From the NCBI GenBank assembly GCA_023954815.1, contig JAGSHB010000025.1, positions 1-45,095 of the forward strand: a DNA stretch of 45,095 bases, in the 5' to 3' direction. Below are positions 8,476-17,183 of this stretch, one piece after another (within the stretch, counting starts at the first letter, position 1; every line of letters starts with the position of its first letter). The notes beneath the pieces were generated by a model that was given only the letters and a program-made list of their open reading frames with translations, did no database searches and was not told where the DNA came from. The DNA is from Myxococcales bacterium (GTDB taxonomy: Bacteria > Myxococcota_A > UBA9042). Position numbers and translations under genes: made by a program.

Positions 8476-9476
8476 GCCGGCGCACCAAACGCACAGGATT
8501 CGGCATCATCGGGGCAGGGCGCTGGGGCATCACCCTGTCGCACGTGGTCGCTAGCCACGACAACGACACGTTCCTGTGGTGTGAAGACGCCAAGAGGGCG
8601 GGGTTGCTGCAGCGCAAACGCTCCCTGAAAAAGGCCGTGCCGGAGCTAGCGGAGCTCCACGAGCGCGTGAAGGTGACGGCTGATTTGGCAGAGGTCGTGA
8701 GCAGTTGTCACACCCTGATTGTGGCCTGTACGGCCGATGTCATGCGTGATTGGTCGCGGCGACTCGGGACCCACGTCGATGGCAGTCACGTCGTCCTGCA
8801 CGCGGTTCGGGGACTGGAACCAGCAACGCTCAAGCGGGCTACGCGTGTGCTGCGCGAGGAGACGTGCGTACGCAAGGTCGGCGCTTTGGCTGGCCCCGCG
8901 CTGGTGGAGGAGCTGCTCGCCGGGCGGCCCAATGCGTTCATCTGTGCGAGTCGCTATCCGGAGGTCGTGGCGCGGGCCCGTGAGGCCTTGGCTGGCCCGT
9001 CTGTGCGCGTGTATGCGGGCAAGGACTTGGCCGGTGTCGAAATCGCTGCGGCAGCTTCAGCCGTGGCTGCCGTCGGGATGGGTATCGCGCTGGAGTTGGG
9101 ACTGGGTCCCGCCACCCTGTCGATTCTAGGTACACGTGGCGCCGCCGAGATTGCCCGCGTCGTTAGCGCGGCGGGTGGTGACCCCAACTCTGCGTACGGG
9201 TTGGCAGGTCTTGGCGAATTGTTGGCGTTGCGTGAGTCCGAGAGCCGCGAAGTACGTGCTGGGCGCCTGTTTGCCCAGGGGAGCACACCGGCGCAGGTCG
9301 AAAAGAAGCTCGGGCGACTCGATGCAGTTGGGGCGGCACGCTCATTCGCCGCGCTGGCCGCTCACTATCACGTCCAGGCGCACATCGCAGCAGCGGTGAC
9401 GGCCCTGCTCGACGGCACGCTGGACGCGCGCGGCGCCATGGCTCAGCTGATGACCCTGCGGCAGATGAACGAGTAG
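8472..9476 (+). CDS. GpsA-like glycerol-3-phosphate dehydrogenase homologue lacking the usual catalytic lysines
   Basis: The N-terminal Rossmann motif GAGRWG (14-19), the AGPALVEE segment (140-147) that parallels SGPSFAEE, and the C-terminal GLAGLGELL block place it in the NAD-dependent G3P dehydrogenase (GpsA) family; 334 aa is the normal length. However, the conserved ATKGLE lysine is Arg here (AVRGLE, R113). The GAxKN lysine-asparagine pair aligns with S196-A197 in GVEIAAAASAVAAVG. In GpsA enzymes these lysines take part in substrate binding and catalysis, so the reaction may be altered or lost. The start has a strong GGAGGTGAGG site inside the acyltransferase gene and a 4-base overlap. 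It may be a regulatory or partner protein of the acyltransferase, or act on another substrate. Confidence 0.8.
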   Translation: MSRRTKRTGFGIIGAGRWGITLSHVVASHDNDTFLWCEDAKRAGLLQRKRSLKKAVPELAELHERVKVTADLAEVVSSCHTLIVACTADVMRDWSRRLGTHVDGSHVVLHAVRGLEPATLKRATRVLREETCVRKVGALAGPALVEELLAGRPNAFICASRYPEVVARAREALAGPSVRVYAGKDLAGVEIAAAASAVAAVGMGIALELGLGPATLSILGTRGAAEIARVVSAAGGDPNSAYGLAGLGELLALRESESREVRAGRLFAQGSTPAQVEKKLGRLDAVGAARSFAALAAHYHVQAHIAAAVTALLDGTLDARGAMAQLMTLRQMNE

Positions 9477-9485
9477 ACCCAAACC

Positions 9486-10157
9486 ATGACCCAGACTTTC
9501 CCGCGTGAAGCGAACTTTGAACGAATCGCCCTCGATCCGACGTCTTGGCTCGACTACGCGCCGAATTGGCTAGGAACTGAAGCTGCGGATGCGCTGCTCG
9601 CCGACTTGCTGGCCAACCAGACCTGGGAAGCCCGCAGCATCGTCGTGGCTGGCCGGGAGATTTTGCAGCCACGGCTCATGTCTTGGGCAGGTGAACTTGC
9701 CTATAAATACAGCGGTCTGACCATCGAGCCTCGGCCGATGGATGACACCGTGCAGGCCCTCAATGCAGCGGTCAGCGCCATCTGTGAGGCGCCTTTCAAC
9801 CATGTCATGGGCAACCTCTACAGAGACGGGCGCGACAAGGTCTCGATGCATGCTGATGCCGAGCCGGAATTGGGCAGAGACCCTGTGATTGCGGCCATTT
9901 CGCTCGGATCTGAACGCAAATTTCGCCTGGAGAGCAAGGATCGCCGGCGCACCCGCAAGCACCTGATGTTGGGGCACGGCAGCTTGGTGATTATGGGCGG
10001 CAGCTGTCAGCATCGCTGGCGACACGAGATTCCGCGGGTCAATCAGCTGCAAGAGCCGCGGGTTAGCCTGACGTTTCGTGTCCTCAAGGGCCCCCCAGGC
10101 TGGCGTGCGCCTAGGCCCGACTGGGCAGCTAAGCGTCCTCAAAAAACAGCTGATTGA
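9486..10157 (+). CDS. AlkB-type 2-oxoglutarate/Fe(II) dioxygenase (nucleic-acid alkylation repair)
   Basis: It probably removes alkyl groups from DNA or RNA bases by oxidative dealkylation. The double-stranded beta-helix iron motif is present: H122-x-D124 (MHADAE) and H180 (WRHEIPR). The 2-oxoglutarate-binding arginines R192 and R198 lie in EPRVSLTFR. The QPRLMSWAGE segment (61-70) and the NLYRDGRDKVSMHAD context are typical of the ALKBH2/ALKBH3-like branch found in many bacteria. At 223 aa it has normal length. No clear Shine-Dalgarno precedes ATG 9486, and it follows the GpsA-like gene by 9 bases, so coupled translation is likely. The last 29 bases overlap the convergent TruC-like gene. Confidence 0.88.
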   Translation: MTQTFPREANFERIALDPTSWLDYAPNWLGTEAADALLADLLANQTWEARSIVVAGREILQPRLMSWAGELAYKYSGLTIEPRPMDDTVQALNAAVSAICEAPFNHVMGNLYRDGRDKVSMHADAEPELGRDPVIAAISLGSERKFRLESKDRRRTRKHLMLGHGSLVIMGGSCQHRWRHEIPRVNQLQEPRVSLTFRVLKGPPGWRAPRPDWAAKRPQKTAD

Positions 10158-10845
10158 TGAGCCCCTGCATCTGACTGGGCGGCTCGCAGCTGATCGACAG
10201 CGGTTGCCCCGTCGTGGGGTGGTCGAACGACAAACGCTCGGCGTGAAGCAGGAGCCGAGTGACGCCCCAACGCTCCCGAAAGGCACGGTTGTAGCGTGTG
10301 TCGCCGTGGTTGGCGTCGTTGGCGACCGGGTGGTTCGCGCGGTTGAGGTGACGCCGTGCCTGATGGATTCGCCCATGGGTCAGGTCACAGCGCACCAGAC
10401 TCGCGCGCTCCACTGTCGACAGCGCTAGCGGTGTGAAATCCGTCTTTGCGGGGCGTTCCACACCGCCATCATCGCGCAGCGCTTTGTCGATGGTCACCGC
10501 CTGGTGCATCCGGCCGCGTGTGATGGCCAAGTACTGCTTGTCCCCCGCCTGCAGCGCCGCCACCCACGGAGCGAGGTCGCTGGGAGAGAAGCAGACGACG
10601 ATGCAGCCGCTGGTGCCGCGATCGAGCCGGTTGGCCAGCCACACCTTTGCGCCAAGCGTGTCCCTGGCGGCCTGTAGGAGTGCGTATTCGCGCGGCCCGG
10701 CGAATTTACTGTTGTGCGACAGCATCCCCGACGGTTTGCAGACAATCGCCGCGCTCTCATCGCGCCAGAGGATGTCGACGGGGGGATGAGCTGCCTCCGG
10801 CGCCGGCTCAGGTGCGACGCCAGACTCCGGGGACGTTTCCGTCAC
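10129..10845 (-). CDS. truC: RluA-family pseudouridine synthase, TruC-like
   Basis: It converts uridine to pseudouridine in RNA. The family's catalytic motif is present as NRLDRGTSG with the active Asp at residue 75; the usual leading His is Asn. It also shows the IVCKPSGM motif at 34-41, a HGRIHQxRRH segment and the LLLHAERLSF strand near the C terminus. The short length (238 aa) and lack of an S4 domain fit TruC (tRNA U65) rather than RluC/RluD, but the RNA target is an inference. The first 22 residues are Pro/Glu-rich and may be disordered. Its ATG overlaps the stop of the upstream amidohydrolase gene by four bases. Confidence 0.82.
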   Translation of the reverse strand: MTETSPESGVAPEPAPEAAHPPVDILWRDESAAIVCKPSGMLSHNSKFAGPREYALLQAARDTLGAKVWLANRLDRGTSGCIVVCFSPSDLAPWVAALQAGDKQYLAITRGRMHQAVTIDKALRDDGGVERPAKTDFTPLALSTVERASLVRCDLTHGRIHQARRHLNRANHPVANDANHGDTRYNRAFRERWGVTRLLLHAERLSFDHPTTGQPLSISCEPPSQMQGLINQLFFEDA

Positions 10846-11588
10846 CGGGCACGCCCTCGGATCTGCAGCCGCGTAATGGCGGGCTCCATCCGACGGGCCA
10901 CCTCAATGGCCTTTTCAGGTGTGTCGATCAGGTCCTGGCGGATCTCAAGCTCGATGTAGATGACCCCGTGCTCGCGACCGTGGCGATTGGCTGCAAAGAT
11001 GAGGCCCGTGCGGCCGCTGTAGGGCTCGTTCAACGCTGTCACGAAGCCTTCCGCCGTGAAATTGTCGGCCAATCGCTCCGCAACAGCGTCGTAGTTGTCG
11101 TACAAAACGCCGATTTCCATCTCGCGTACGTCGTCGTCGAGCTGGGGTGTAAACGAGTGGATCGATAGCAGGACCATGTCCCCGCCGGCCGCCAATCGTG
11201 CGGCCATCTCGCGGTCGATAGCGGCGTGGTAGGGCTCGTACAGCTCGCTGATCCGGCGGTCGATCTCAGCTTGGTCGAGGTCGACGTTGAAACTCAGCGG
11301 CTCGCCGTAGATCTCTCGGCGGATCAGGTCTTTATGTGCAAGATCACGATTCGGGTCCAAAACCAGACGCGAAAACCCACAGAGCACCGCGATGCAGTCT
11401 TTCAGTCGCGCGAGCTCGCGAACGACATCGGGCGCGCCGATATCCCAGCCCCAGTGGTCATCGAGCCAGCGTTGGTCTGCGTCTGACGCCGTCAGGGGGG
11501 CGGGCACCGCCTTTGATGCGTGCTCGCAGGTGATCAGCAACTGACCGCCGTAGCCGCCTGAATTACCAACAATGCTGTACGGGGCCAT
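10842..11588 (-). CDS. N-formylglutamate amidohydrolase family protein
   Basis: The family (PF05013) hydrolyses N-formyl-L-glutamate or similar N-acyl amino acids. Visible motifs are LLITCEHAS near the N terminus, HWGWDIGA, SRLVLDPNRD, LLSIHSFTP and YIELEIRQDLI, consistent with a zinc hydrolase core. I place the start at ATG 11588 because AGGACACGC precedes it as a plausible ribosome site. The longer ORF from ATG 11630 lacks one and would add 14 residues unlike the family. No other histidine-degradation gene is nearby, so hut-pathway membership is not supported. It shares a 4-base overlap with the downstream TruC-like gene. Confidence 0.82.
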   Translation of the reverse strand: MAPYSIVGNSGGYGGQLLITCEHASKAVPAPLTASDADQRWLDDHWGWDIGAPDVVRELARLKDCIAVLCGFSRLVLDPNRDLAHKDLIRREIYGEPLSFNVDLDQAEIDRRISELYEPYHAAIDREMAARLAAGGDMVLLSIHSFTPQLDDDVREMEIGVLYDNYDAVAERLADNFTAEGFVTALNEPYSGRTGLIFAANRHGREHGVIYIELEIRQDLIDTPEKAIEVARRMEPAITRLQIRGRAR

Positions 11589-11678
11589 GCGTGTCCTGTG
11601 ATGCCATTTGGCCCGCGAATCGGGCGTCATGTGGGAGAGCCAGACGAAGAGAAGGGGGAGAGCGCCCGGTGTTGGGAG

Positions 11679-12947
11679 CTAGTCTGCCGGCTTGTTGCGT
11701 TCGGCGAGGAGTAGCCCCACTGCCTCTTTGACTTGCGGCACGGAGTCTTGCGAGAGGGCTTCAACAACCTCCCAGATCTCCGCGTCGATCTCGGAGATCG
11801 GCCACCGCTGCAAGACGGCGAGCGAGTTGTAGCGAAGGGCGACACTCGGCGCAGCGAGGGTTTCGCAGAGCAGATCCGCGTGCTCACCGGGGTGCAGCGC
11901 GCAGTGCACCAACACGGGCAACACCCGGGCCTCTAGCGCCTTGGGCACCATCAACTCGTCGTCTTCAGCGCCATCGGGGCTGCCGCAGCTGTCGCACCCG
12001 GCCTGGCTGGCTGGCGAGCACAGTTCGCCCTCCCGCATCCGGCGGTGCTGGAGCGCGGCGACACTCAGCGGGGCGAGGTCGTCCAAGATGACCTTGCGGT
12101 CGATCGCCATGAGCGCCACGGACCAGGTGCCGTCATCGTCAGGCGCATCGGCGATACGCTGCTGGAGATTAGCGGTGACATCGAACTCGCACAGCAGGGC
12201 GGCCTGCCATGCCATGACCGCCTCTGGACCCTGGCCAGAGACGACCCGTTGGCCCAAGTCCTCTTTCCAATCTCGTGCGATGGAACCCCGCGGCGCCTGC
12301 GCCATGACGGCAGCGATCGCCGCAGCGAGGGTCTCGTCCAACGCTTCTGTCCAGCCTCGCTCTTCATCGGAGACATCGAGGTTGTCGTGGTTGCACAGCC
12401 GCTTCGCCAAGCGAATGACCACCATCTCAGCCGGGGTCGCGCCGTGCTGCTGTAGACAGCCCGCAAGCGCCCGTACGACGTCGGCGCCTTCGTCCACGTC
12501 GAGAATGTCACCGGCTGGACCGGCAGTGAGGGCAGCCTCTACCAGCGCGCCAACCATCGCTGAACTCGCGGCGATGACCGACTCGTCGGGCGCCTCGGCC
12601 TGCGCCTCGAGTAGCGCGGTCAGGCCACAAGCTTCGAGGATACTGATCGCAACCCATGGAATCCGTGTCGCGTCCTTTGCCGCCGTGAGCAGAAGCGTTC
12701 GGGCCTGCTCGGGGGTCAGCTCAAATTCGGCAATTCGGTCGATAATCTCGACCCGAGCGGCGTCATTCGCCTCGTCCAATGCGTCCCACAACAGCGAGAC
12801 AATGTCGTCATCATCGCGACCGTCGAGCGCCCGATCCCAGTCGACTCGCACGCCTCTCTGAAGGGAGGATAGTATGTCATCCGACGACATCGGCTCTGGT
12901 TTGGGTGCCTGCTGCGACCCGCCGAACAATCGTGAAAACAACCCCAT
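11679..12947 (-). CDS. Unrecognised acidic alpha-helical (HEAT-like) protein with a Cys cluster
   Basis: I do not recognise the family. The N terminus MGLFSRLFGG is a short amphipathic stretch followed by Pro/Glu-rich sequence. Most of the protein is helix-forming, Ala/Leu-rich with many acidic residues; repeated helix pairs such as VEIIDRIAEFELTPEQARTLLL and the C-terminal RYNSLAVLQRWP...VKEAVGLLLAE resemble HEAT/armadillo repeats. Around residues 325-340 a cluster CSPASQAGCDSCG breaks the pattern and could bind a metal. ATG 12947 is preferred because TTGAGGTG precedes it; GTG 12953 is also in frame. It lies 51 bases after the FG-GAP gene on the same strand, so co-transcription is possible. 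No signal peptide, so cytoplasmic. Confidence 0.65.
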   Translation of the reverse strand: MGLFSRLFGGSQQAPKPEPMSSDDILSSLQRGVRVDWDRALDGRDDDDIVSLLWDALDEANDAARVEIIDRIAEFELTPEQARTLLLTAAKDATRIPWVAISILEACGLTALLEAQAEAPDESVIAASSAMVGALVEAALTAGPAGDILDVDEGADVVRALAGCLQQHGATPAEMVVIRLAKRLCNHDNLDVSDEERGWTEALDETLAAAIAAVMAQAPRGSIARDWKEDLGQRVVSGQGPEAVMAWQAALLCEFDVTANLQQRIADAPDDDGTWSVALMAIDRKVILDDLAPLSVAALQHRRMREGELCSPASQAGCDSCGSPDGAEDDELMVPKALEARVLPVLVHCALHPGEHADLLCETLAAPSVALRYNSLAVLQRWPISEIDAEIWEVVEALSQDSVPQVKEAVGLLLAERNKPAD

Positions 12948-12998
12948 GAGCACCTCAATGCCGCTCCGCTGAGCAGCGCTACGTGCACCGAACTTGGT

Positions 12999-15900
12999 CT
13001 AGGGCTGGGGAACCGTCAACACGTACGCGGCGCCTTGATCGACCATCTTGCTCGTCTTTGGGGTTGCGGTGTAGCCGCTCATGACCACGACCGGCTTGCC
13101 TGCCTTCACCAGACCACCAGCGACGGTGTAGCCCAACTTGCCGCTGGGTCGATGGGATTCGCCAGCGATCGACATCATCGGATGCAGCGCCAGCCCGCTG
13201 TTTGCGTACCACCGAAACAACTCGGCGCCACCGGTGAGCGCGCCTGAGCGAACATTGCCGTTGGGGCTACCCACCAGCAGGCCAGCGCGGCCGTTCTTCT
13301 CCAAGCCTGGCACAAACGACACCGACCAACCGAATTGGCCTGCCGCCGTCTCACCGGACACGCTGAGCCGCAACTTACTGCCCGGCTGCGTCATCGGGTA
13401 GAGCTTCGCTGGCGGCTTGCCATCGACAATCGCCGTGGGCTTGAGGGTCTTGAGGTACTTGCCGGTGATCACCCACGCCGCGCCCACCGCTGCCGTGCCG
13501 TCTGAGAAGTTGTAGCCGCCCACCACAAGGTCGCCGAGCTTGTCGCCATCGATGTCAGCGCCTGAGTCCAATGAGATCCCTGCCCGCGCATTGGCTGTAC
13601 CCGCGGTGAGGACGACCTCGCGCGGTACGTTGGCCGCACAATTGGCGCCCCACCCGTAGACGATGTGCACCGTACCCTGGGCCGAAAGGCCGTGGTCTTC
13701 GCCATCGGCGCCCACCGCGAACTCATCGCAGCCGTCGCCGTCGATGTCGTGCAGCGCGGTGACCGATCGGCCCAAGTAATCATTGGATTTGGCGCCGATC
13801 TGCAGCTTGTTCGGGGCGCAAGCCACCCGGATACCCTGACTCGCTTTGGGGCGACCGTAGTACACCGCCCACCCGCCGGCGTTGGTGCGACCTGCGGCAT
13901 CCCAACTCAGCGCTGAGAGGACCAAGTCACCCTTGCCGTCGCCGTTGATGTCCATGCCCATGGCGATGCCGTCGGCGTATTGATTGGTCTGCGGTCCCCA
14001 CGCCACCCAGGAAGGGTTGGTGGTCGGCCAACCGCCTTTGTTGCCTTTGAAAATCCAGGCAGCCGCGGAGTTGTTCTTCGAAGGGCCGCACTTTGTGCCT
14101 TTGGTGTAGCCCGATCCGTGAGTGGTGGGCCTGTCATCCGCTCTCGCCATGACCGCTACATCGCGGAGGCCATCACCGTCGAAATCACCACCTGGCGCCA
14201 CCTTCCATGCGAAATAGTCATGCGCTGAATGGGAGTAGTGACCCACCGCTTTCCAAGCGGGCTTGCTGGTATCCACGCCAGCGGCGTTGCCCTTGTAGAC
14301 GTACATTGCACCCGCCCGTGTGCCGACGTAGGCAGGTTTGGCGCCAGCTGCGGCCTTGTTTGCGGGATCGAAGGGCGCGCAGACGGCGAGATCGTTGAAC
14401 CCATCGCCGTTGACGTCGCCGATAAAGCGCGAATCCCAGCCATAGCGATTGCCAGAGGCTTTGTTGGGCATTTGCAGGCCGCTCATCTTGGCGCCGGCTT
14501 TGCTCGGAACGAAATACGGGCGGCCGACGTTGTAGCCGAGAGTGTCATCTTGCCCAGCGAACGCGACCAGATCTGGCAGCTTGTCGCCGTCCAGGTCACC
14601 CACTGAATCCACAGACAATCCGAAGTAGTCACCGCCCTTGAGCCCAGAGTGGGTCTCGTTCGGTATCATCTTGGGCATCAAGCCCTTGCGACCGCTGAAC
14701 ACCATGACCGTGCCAGCGTTCACCGGCCCTTTGGGAACTTCGGCGTTGCCGCCGTGGACGAGCACATCCGGGATATCGTCGCCCGTGGCATCAGCGACGG
14801 CCACACGATAGCCAAAATAGTCGTAGTTATTCGGACCTTGGATGCTCCAGGCTGCTGATGTCGCGGACTCCACCTTGGTCGCTGGTTTGAGGCTCGACGA
14901 GGGTGCGTTGAAGATGCGTACGGCTCCGCGGCCCGGTTTTGCGGGCGATCCGCGCCAATTCAGCTGGCCGGCGACGAGCTCGTCCTGGCCATCCCCGTCG
15001 ATGTCTGCCAGGGCGATGCTGCGACCGAATTGCGTACCGTATTCGCCGGTCTTGGCGCCGGACCACATCCGCACGGGCTTGTCGGTTGGTCCACCGATGG
15101 ACTTCGCGTCCGCCTTGCGTCCGAGATAGAGAACCACGAGCCCGTCATTGGCTGTCTTGTCTTTGTAGTAGAGGCTACTGACGGCCAAATCGCAGATGCC
15201 GTCGCCGTTGGTGTCACCGGCGGCGACGTCCCAGCCGATGCGCGCATTGAAGACGGGTTTGTACACGCCCTTTGCGTCGGGAATCTCGCCGTAACGAACG
15301 ATGTCGGGCTTGTCGAGGTAGCCATCTTTGTGGCCTAGCCAGACCATGAGCGCGCCGACGGAGCTGACGATGGGTGTTTTGCCGCGGTCCTCTGCATAGA
15401 GCGCACCGCCAGCGATATCCATCACACCGTCGCCGTTCACGTCGCACACCGCGACGCCCCACCCGAGCTGGTCGCTGTTGAATGGGCCCTTCAAAATCGC
15501 CGTCGGCTTGGTGGAGAACTTGCCGCTTTTCAGGCCTTTGTAGACGTAGATGGCGCCGTTATTTGTCGTCCCCACGTCGGCCAGCGGTGCGCCCACGATG
15601 AGGTCGGCCCGCTTGTCGCCGTCGACGTCCTTGACCGTCAGACCATAGCCACCGAAGCGGGTGTCCTTGCCGGTGCCGTACAGGATTTGCGCCGGCTTTG
15701 GATCGAGACCGCCCTTCTTGCTGCGATAGAGGTAGACCGCGCCGCCGTTGTTGTCGTTGCCATCCGCTTCCGCGAGCCCCACCACGACCTCGTTGCCGCC
15801 GTCACCATCGAGATCAGGCACCGCGATGACGCGCGCGGCTTGGTAGCCATCGCCCGTCGTGGGCATCGCAACCTCCGTCGCTTTTTGAGCCGACAACCTC

Positions 15901-16988
15901 ACTTTGACGGACTTTCCGGTGAAGGTGTCCTTCACGGTCGCCATCACGACGCCAGCTTTGTTCGCACGAACACGCTTGGCAGACACCTTTGAAAAGGCCC
16001 CGGCAGGGACGGTCAAGACGTAGTGGCCTGAGCCGCCTGTTACGTTGACATCAGCCTCGCCGCCGAGCGGCACAGCCAGCCGCGGTGGTCGCGCATAGAG
16101 CATCGCGTTCTTGCGCACATGCACGACCGCAGCGGACTGCTCGCCTGTGGCGGTGTCCGTCACCTTGATCTGGTCGTCGCCGTCCTTGGAGCCAGCGACG
16201 TACTTGCCCGTGTTCTTGTTGAGCGAAGCGCCGGTCGCGTTGAGGGTGAAGCTGAACGCGAACTTGCCGGAGCCCTTCTTCACCGCGAATCCGATGGCTT
16301 GCTTGTAGCCAACCCAGGGGCTCAATGGCGCCATGGTGAGCGGTTCGACGACGGTGATGGTCGCCTTCGCAGTGCCGATGCAGCCCAAGTCCGAGAGCTC
16401 GATCTTGTCTTTCACCCCGGTTTTTGAGCCGCTGAGGTACGCCCCCGTATACTTGTTGAGCACAGCGCCGGATGCGTTGTTTGCCAACTTGTAGCGGTAG
16501 GCACCAGTGCCGCCCTTGCCGGAAAACGTCTTGAGGTCGTAGGGCAAAATCGTGCCTGAACTCGGCTGAACGACCAGGGCAGGGCTGCAGGGCTGCGGTC
16601 CTGAGACGGCATCTGGCTCAGGCCCAATGTCCTCTTCAATGTCCTTGCCGACGCTGGTGTCTACGCTGGCGTCGCTGGCCGTACCGTCGGAGGCTCCGCT
16701 GTCTGCCGTGCCGCTCGTATCGGCCGTCCCGGTGGTGTGGGTATCTTCCAGGGCCGCGTCATCCGCGCCGCTATCTTCGGTCGTATCCGCTGCAGCGTCG
16801 CTCACCTCGGCGGTGTCGTCCTGTGAACCCGAATCCGCTGGCCCGGCATCGACTTTTGTTTGCGTATCGGTCGCCTGCGTATCGGCGGGCGCAGGCTCCG
16901 TCTTTTCGGCTCCGCATCCGACCGTCAAAGTCAGTGCGAGTGCAATGAATGTCAGGGGTTGCATGATGTTGTTGGCGTGTTTTACCAT
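12999..16988 (-). CDS. Large FG-GAP (integrin-alpha-like) repeat lipoprotein
   Basis: A signal peptide ends in the lipobox LTVGC (Cys 25). About 105 residues of Asp/Ser/Thr/Ala-rich linker follow. Residues about 135-370 hold three Ig-like modules with the pattern GGTGxYRY...SGAVLNKYTGAYxSG. The rest, about 373-1329, contains 14 FG-GAP/VCBS repeats with calcium-type DxDGDGxxDLxVG loops, enough for two seven-bladed propellers (blade count is by eye, the fold is inferred). Late repeats lose the Asp loop (LEKNGRAGLLVG and the last one). The start ATG 16988 has a GAGGG site. Predicted to be outer-membrane anchored and exposed, in adhesion or matrix binding. Divergent from the 17184 operon. Confidence 0.87.
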   Translation of the reverse strand: MVKHANNIMQPLTFIALALTLTVGCGAEKTEPAPADTQATDTQTKVDAGPADSGSQDDTAEVSDAAADTTEDSGADDAALEDTHTTGTADTSGTADSGASDGTASDASVDTSVGKDIEEDIGPEPDAVSGPQPCSPALVVQPSSGTILPYDLKTFSGKGGTGAYRYKLANNASGAVLNKYTGAYLSGSKTGVKDKIELSDLGCIGTAKATITVVEPLTMAPLSPWVGYKQAIGFAVKKGSGKFAFSFTLNATGASLNKNTGKYVAGSKDGDDQIKVTDTATGEQSAAVVHVRKNAMLYARPPRLAVPLGGEADVNVTGGSGHYVLTVPAGAFSKVSAKRVRANKAGVVMATVKDTFTGKSVKVRLSAQKATEVAMPTTGDGYQAARVIAVPDLDGDGGNEVVVGLAEADGNDNNGGAVYLYRSKKGGLDPKPAQILYGTGKDTRFGGYGLTVKDVDGDKRADLIVGAPLADVGTTNNGAIYVYKGLKSGKFSTKPTAILKGPFNSDQLGWGVAVCDVNGDGVMDIAGGALYAEDRGKTPIVSSVGALMVWLGHKDGYLDKPDIVRYGEIPDAKGVYKPVFNARIGWDVAAGDTNGDGICDLAVSSLYYKDKTANDGLVVLYLGRKADAKSIGGPTDKPVRMWSGAKTGEYGTQFGRSIALADIDGDGQDELVAGQLNWRGSPAKPGRGAVRIFNAPSSSLKPATKVESATSAAWSIQGPNNYDYFGYRVAVADATGDDIPDVLVHGGNAEVPKGPVNAGTVMVFSGRKGLMPKMIPNETHSGLKGGDYFGLSVDSVGDLDGDKLPDLVAFAGQDDTLGYNVGRPYFVPSKAGAKMSGLQMPNKASGNRYGWDSRFIGDVNGDGFNDLAVCAPFDPANKAAAGAKPAYVGTRAGAMYVYKGNAAGVDTSKPAWKAVGHYSHSAHDYFAWKVAPGGDFDGDGLRDVAVMARADDRPTTHGSGYTKGTKCGPSKNNSAAAWIFKGNKGGWPTTNPSWVAWGPQTNQYADGIAMGMDINGDGKGDLVLSALSWDAAGRTNAGGWAVYYGRPKASQGIRVACAPNKLQIGAKSNDYLGRSVTALHDIDGDGCDEFAVGADGEDHGLSAQGTVHIVYGWGANCAANVPREVVLTAGTANARAGISLDSGADIDGDKLGDLVVGGYNFSDGTAAVGAAWVITGKYLKTLKPTAIVDGKPPAKLYPMTQPGSKLRLSVSGETAAGQFGWSVSFVPGLEKNGRAGLLVGSPNGNVRSGALTGGAELFRWYANSGLALHPMMSIAGESHRPSGKLGYTVAGGLVKAGKPVVVMSGYTATPKTSKMVDQGAAYVLTVPQP

Positions 16989-17183
16989 CGTTGCCCTCAG
17001 CTTCAGCGGGATCCGTCGAGGGTCGACGATAGCGCTTCCGAGCCCGGGCGCACAGCACCGATAGACCGCCCCTTCACAATTTCAACCCAATTTGGTTCGG
17101 ATTTCGGTTGACGCTCACCGGCCCGATGCTGATCCTATCTTGGCGCACATATTCGTCACCTGTGACGGATCTTCGGAGACTAC
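16989..17183. promoter_or_regulatory. Divergent intergenic region with a 14-bp palindrome
   Basis: This 195-bp gap separates the divergent FG-GAP gene (-) and the exported redox operon (+), so both promoters should lie here. TTGACG at 17108-17113 could be a -35 box for the plus-strand operon, but no convincing -10 stands at 16-18 bases. The perfect palindrome CGTCAC-CT-GTGACG occupies 17154-17167, seven bases before the GGAG site of the first plus-strand gene. Confidence 0.4.
17154..17167. promoter_or_regulatory. Palindromic operator-like or leader hairpin site CGTCAC-CT-GTGACG
   Basis: A perfect 6+2+6 inverted repeat lies between a divergent pair of surface-protein genes and just before the ribosome site (GGAG, 17174-17177) of the first gene of the 17184-22618 operon. 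TGTGAC resembles a CRP/FNR-type half site, but the spacing is too short for the usual CRP box, so the binding factor is unknown. As RNA it would make only a weak hairpin. Confidence 0.35.
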
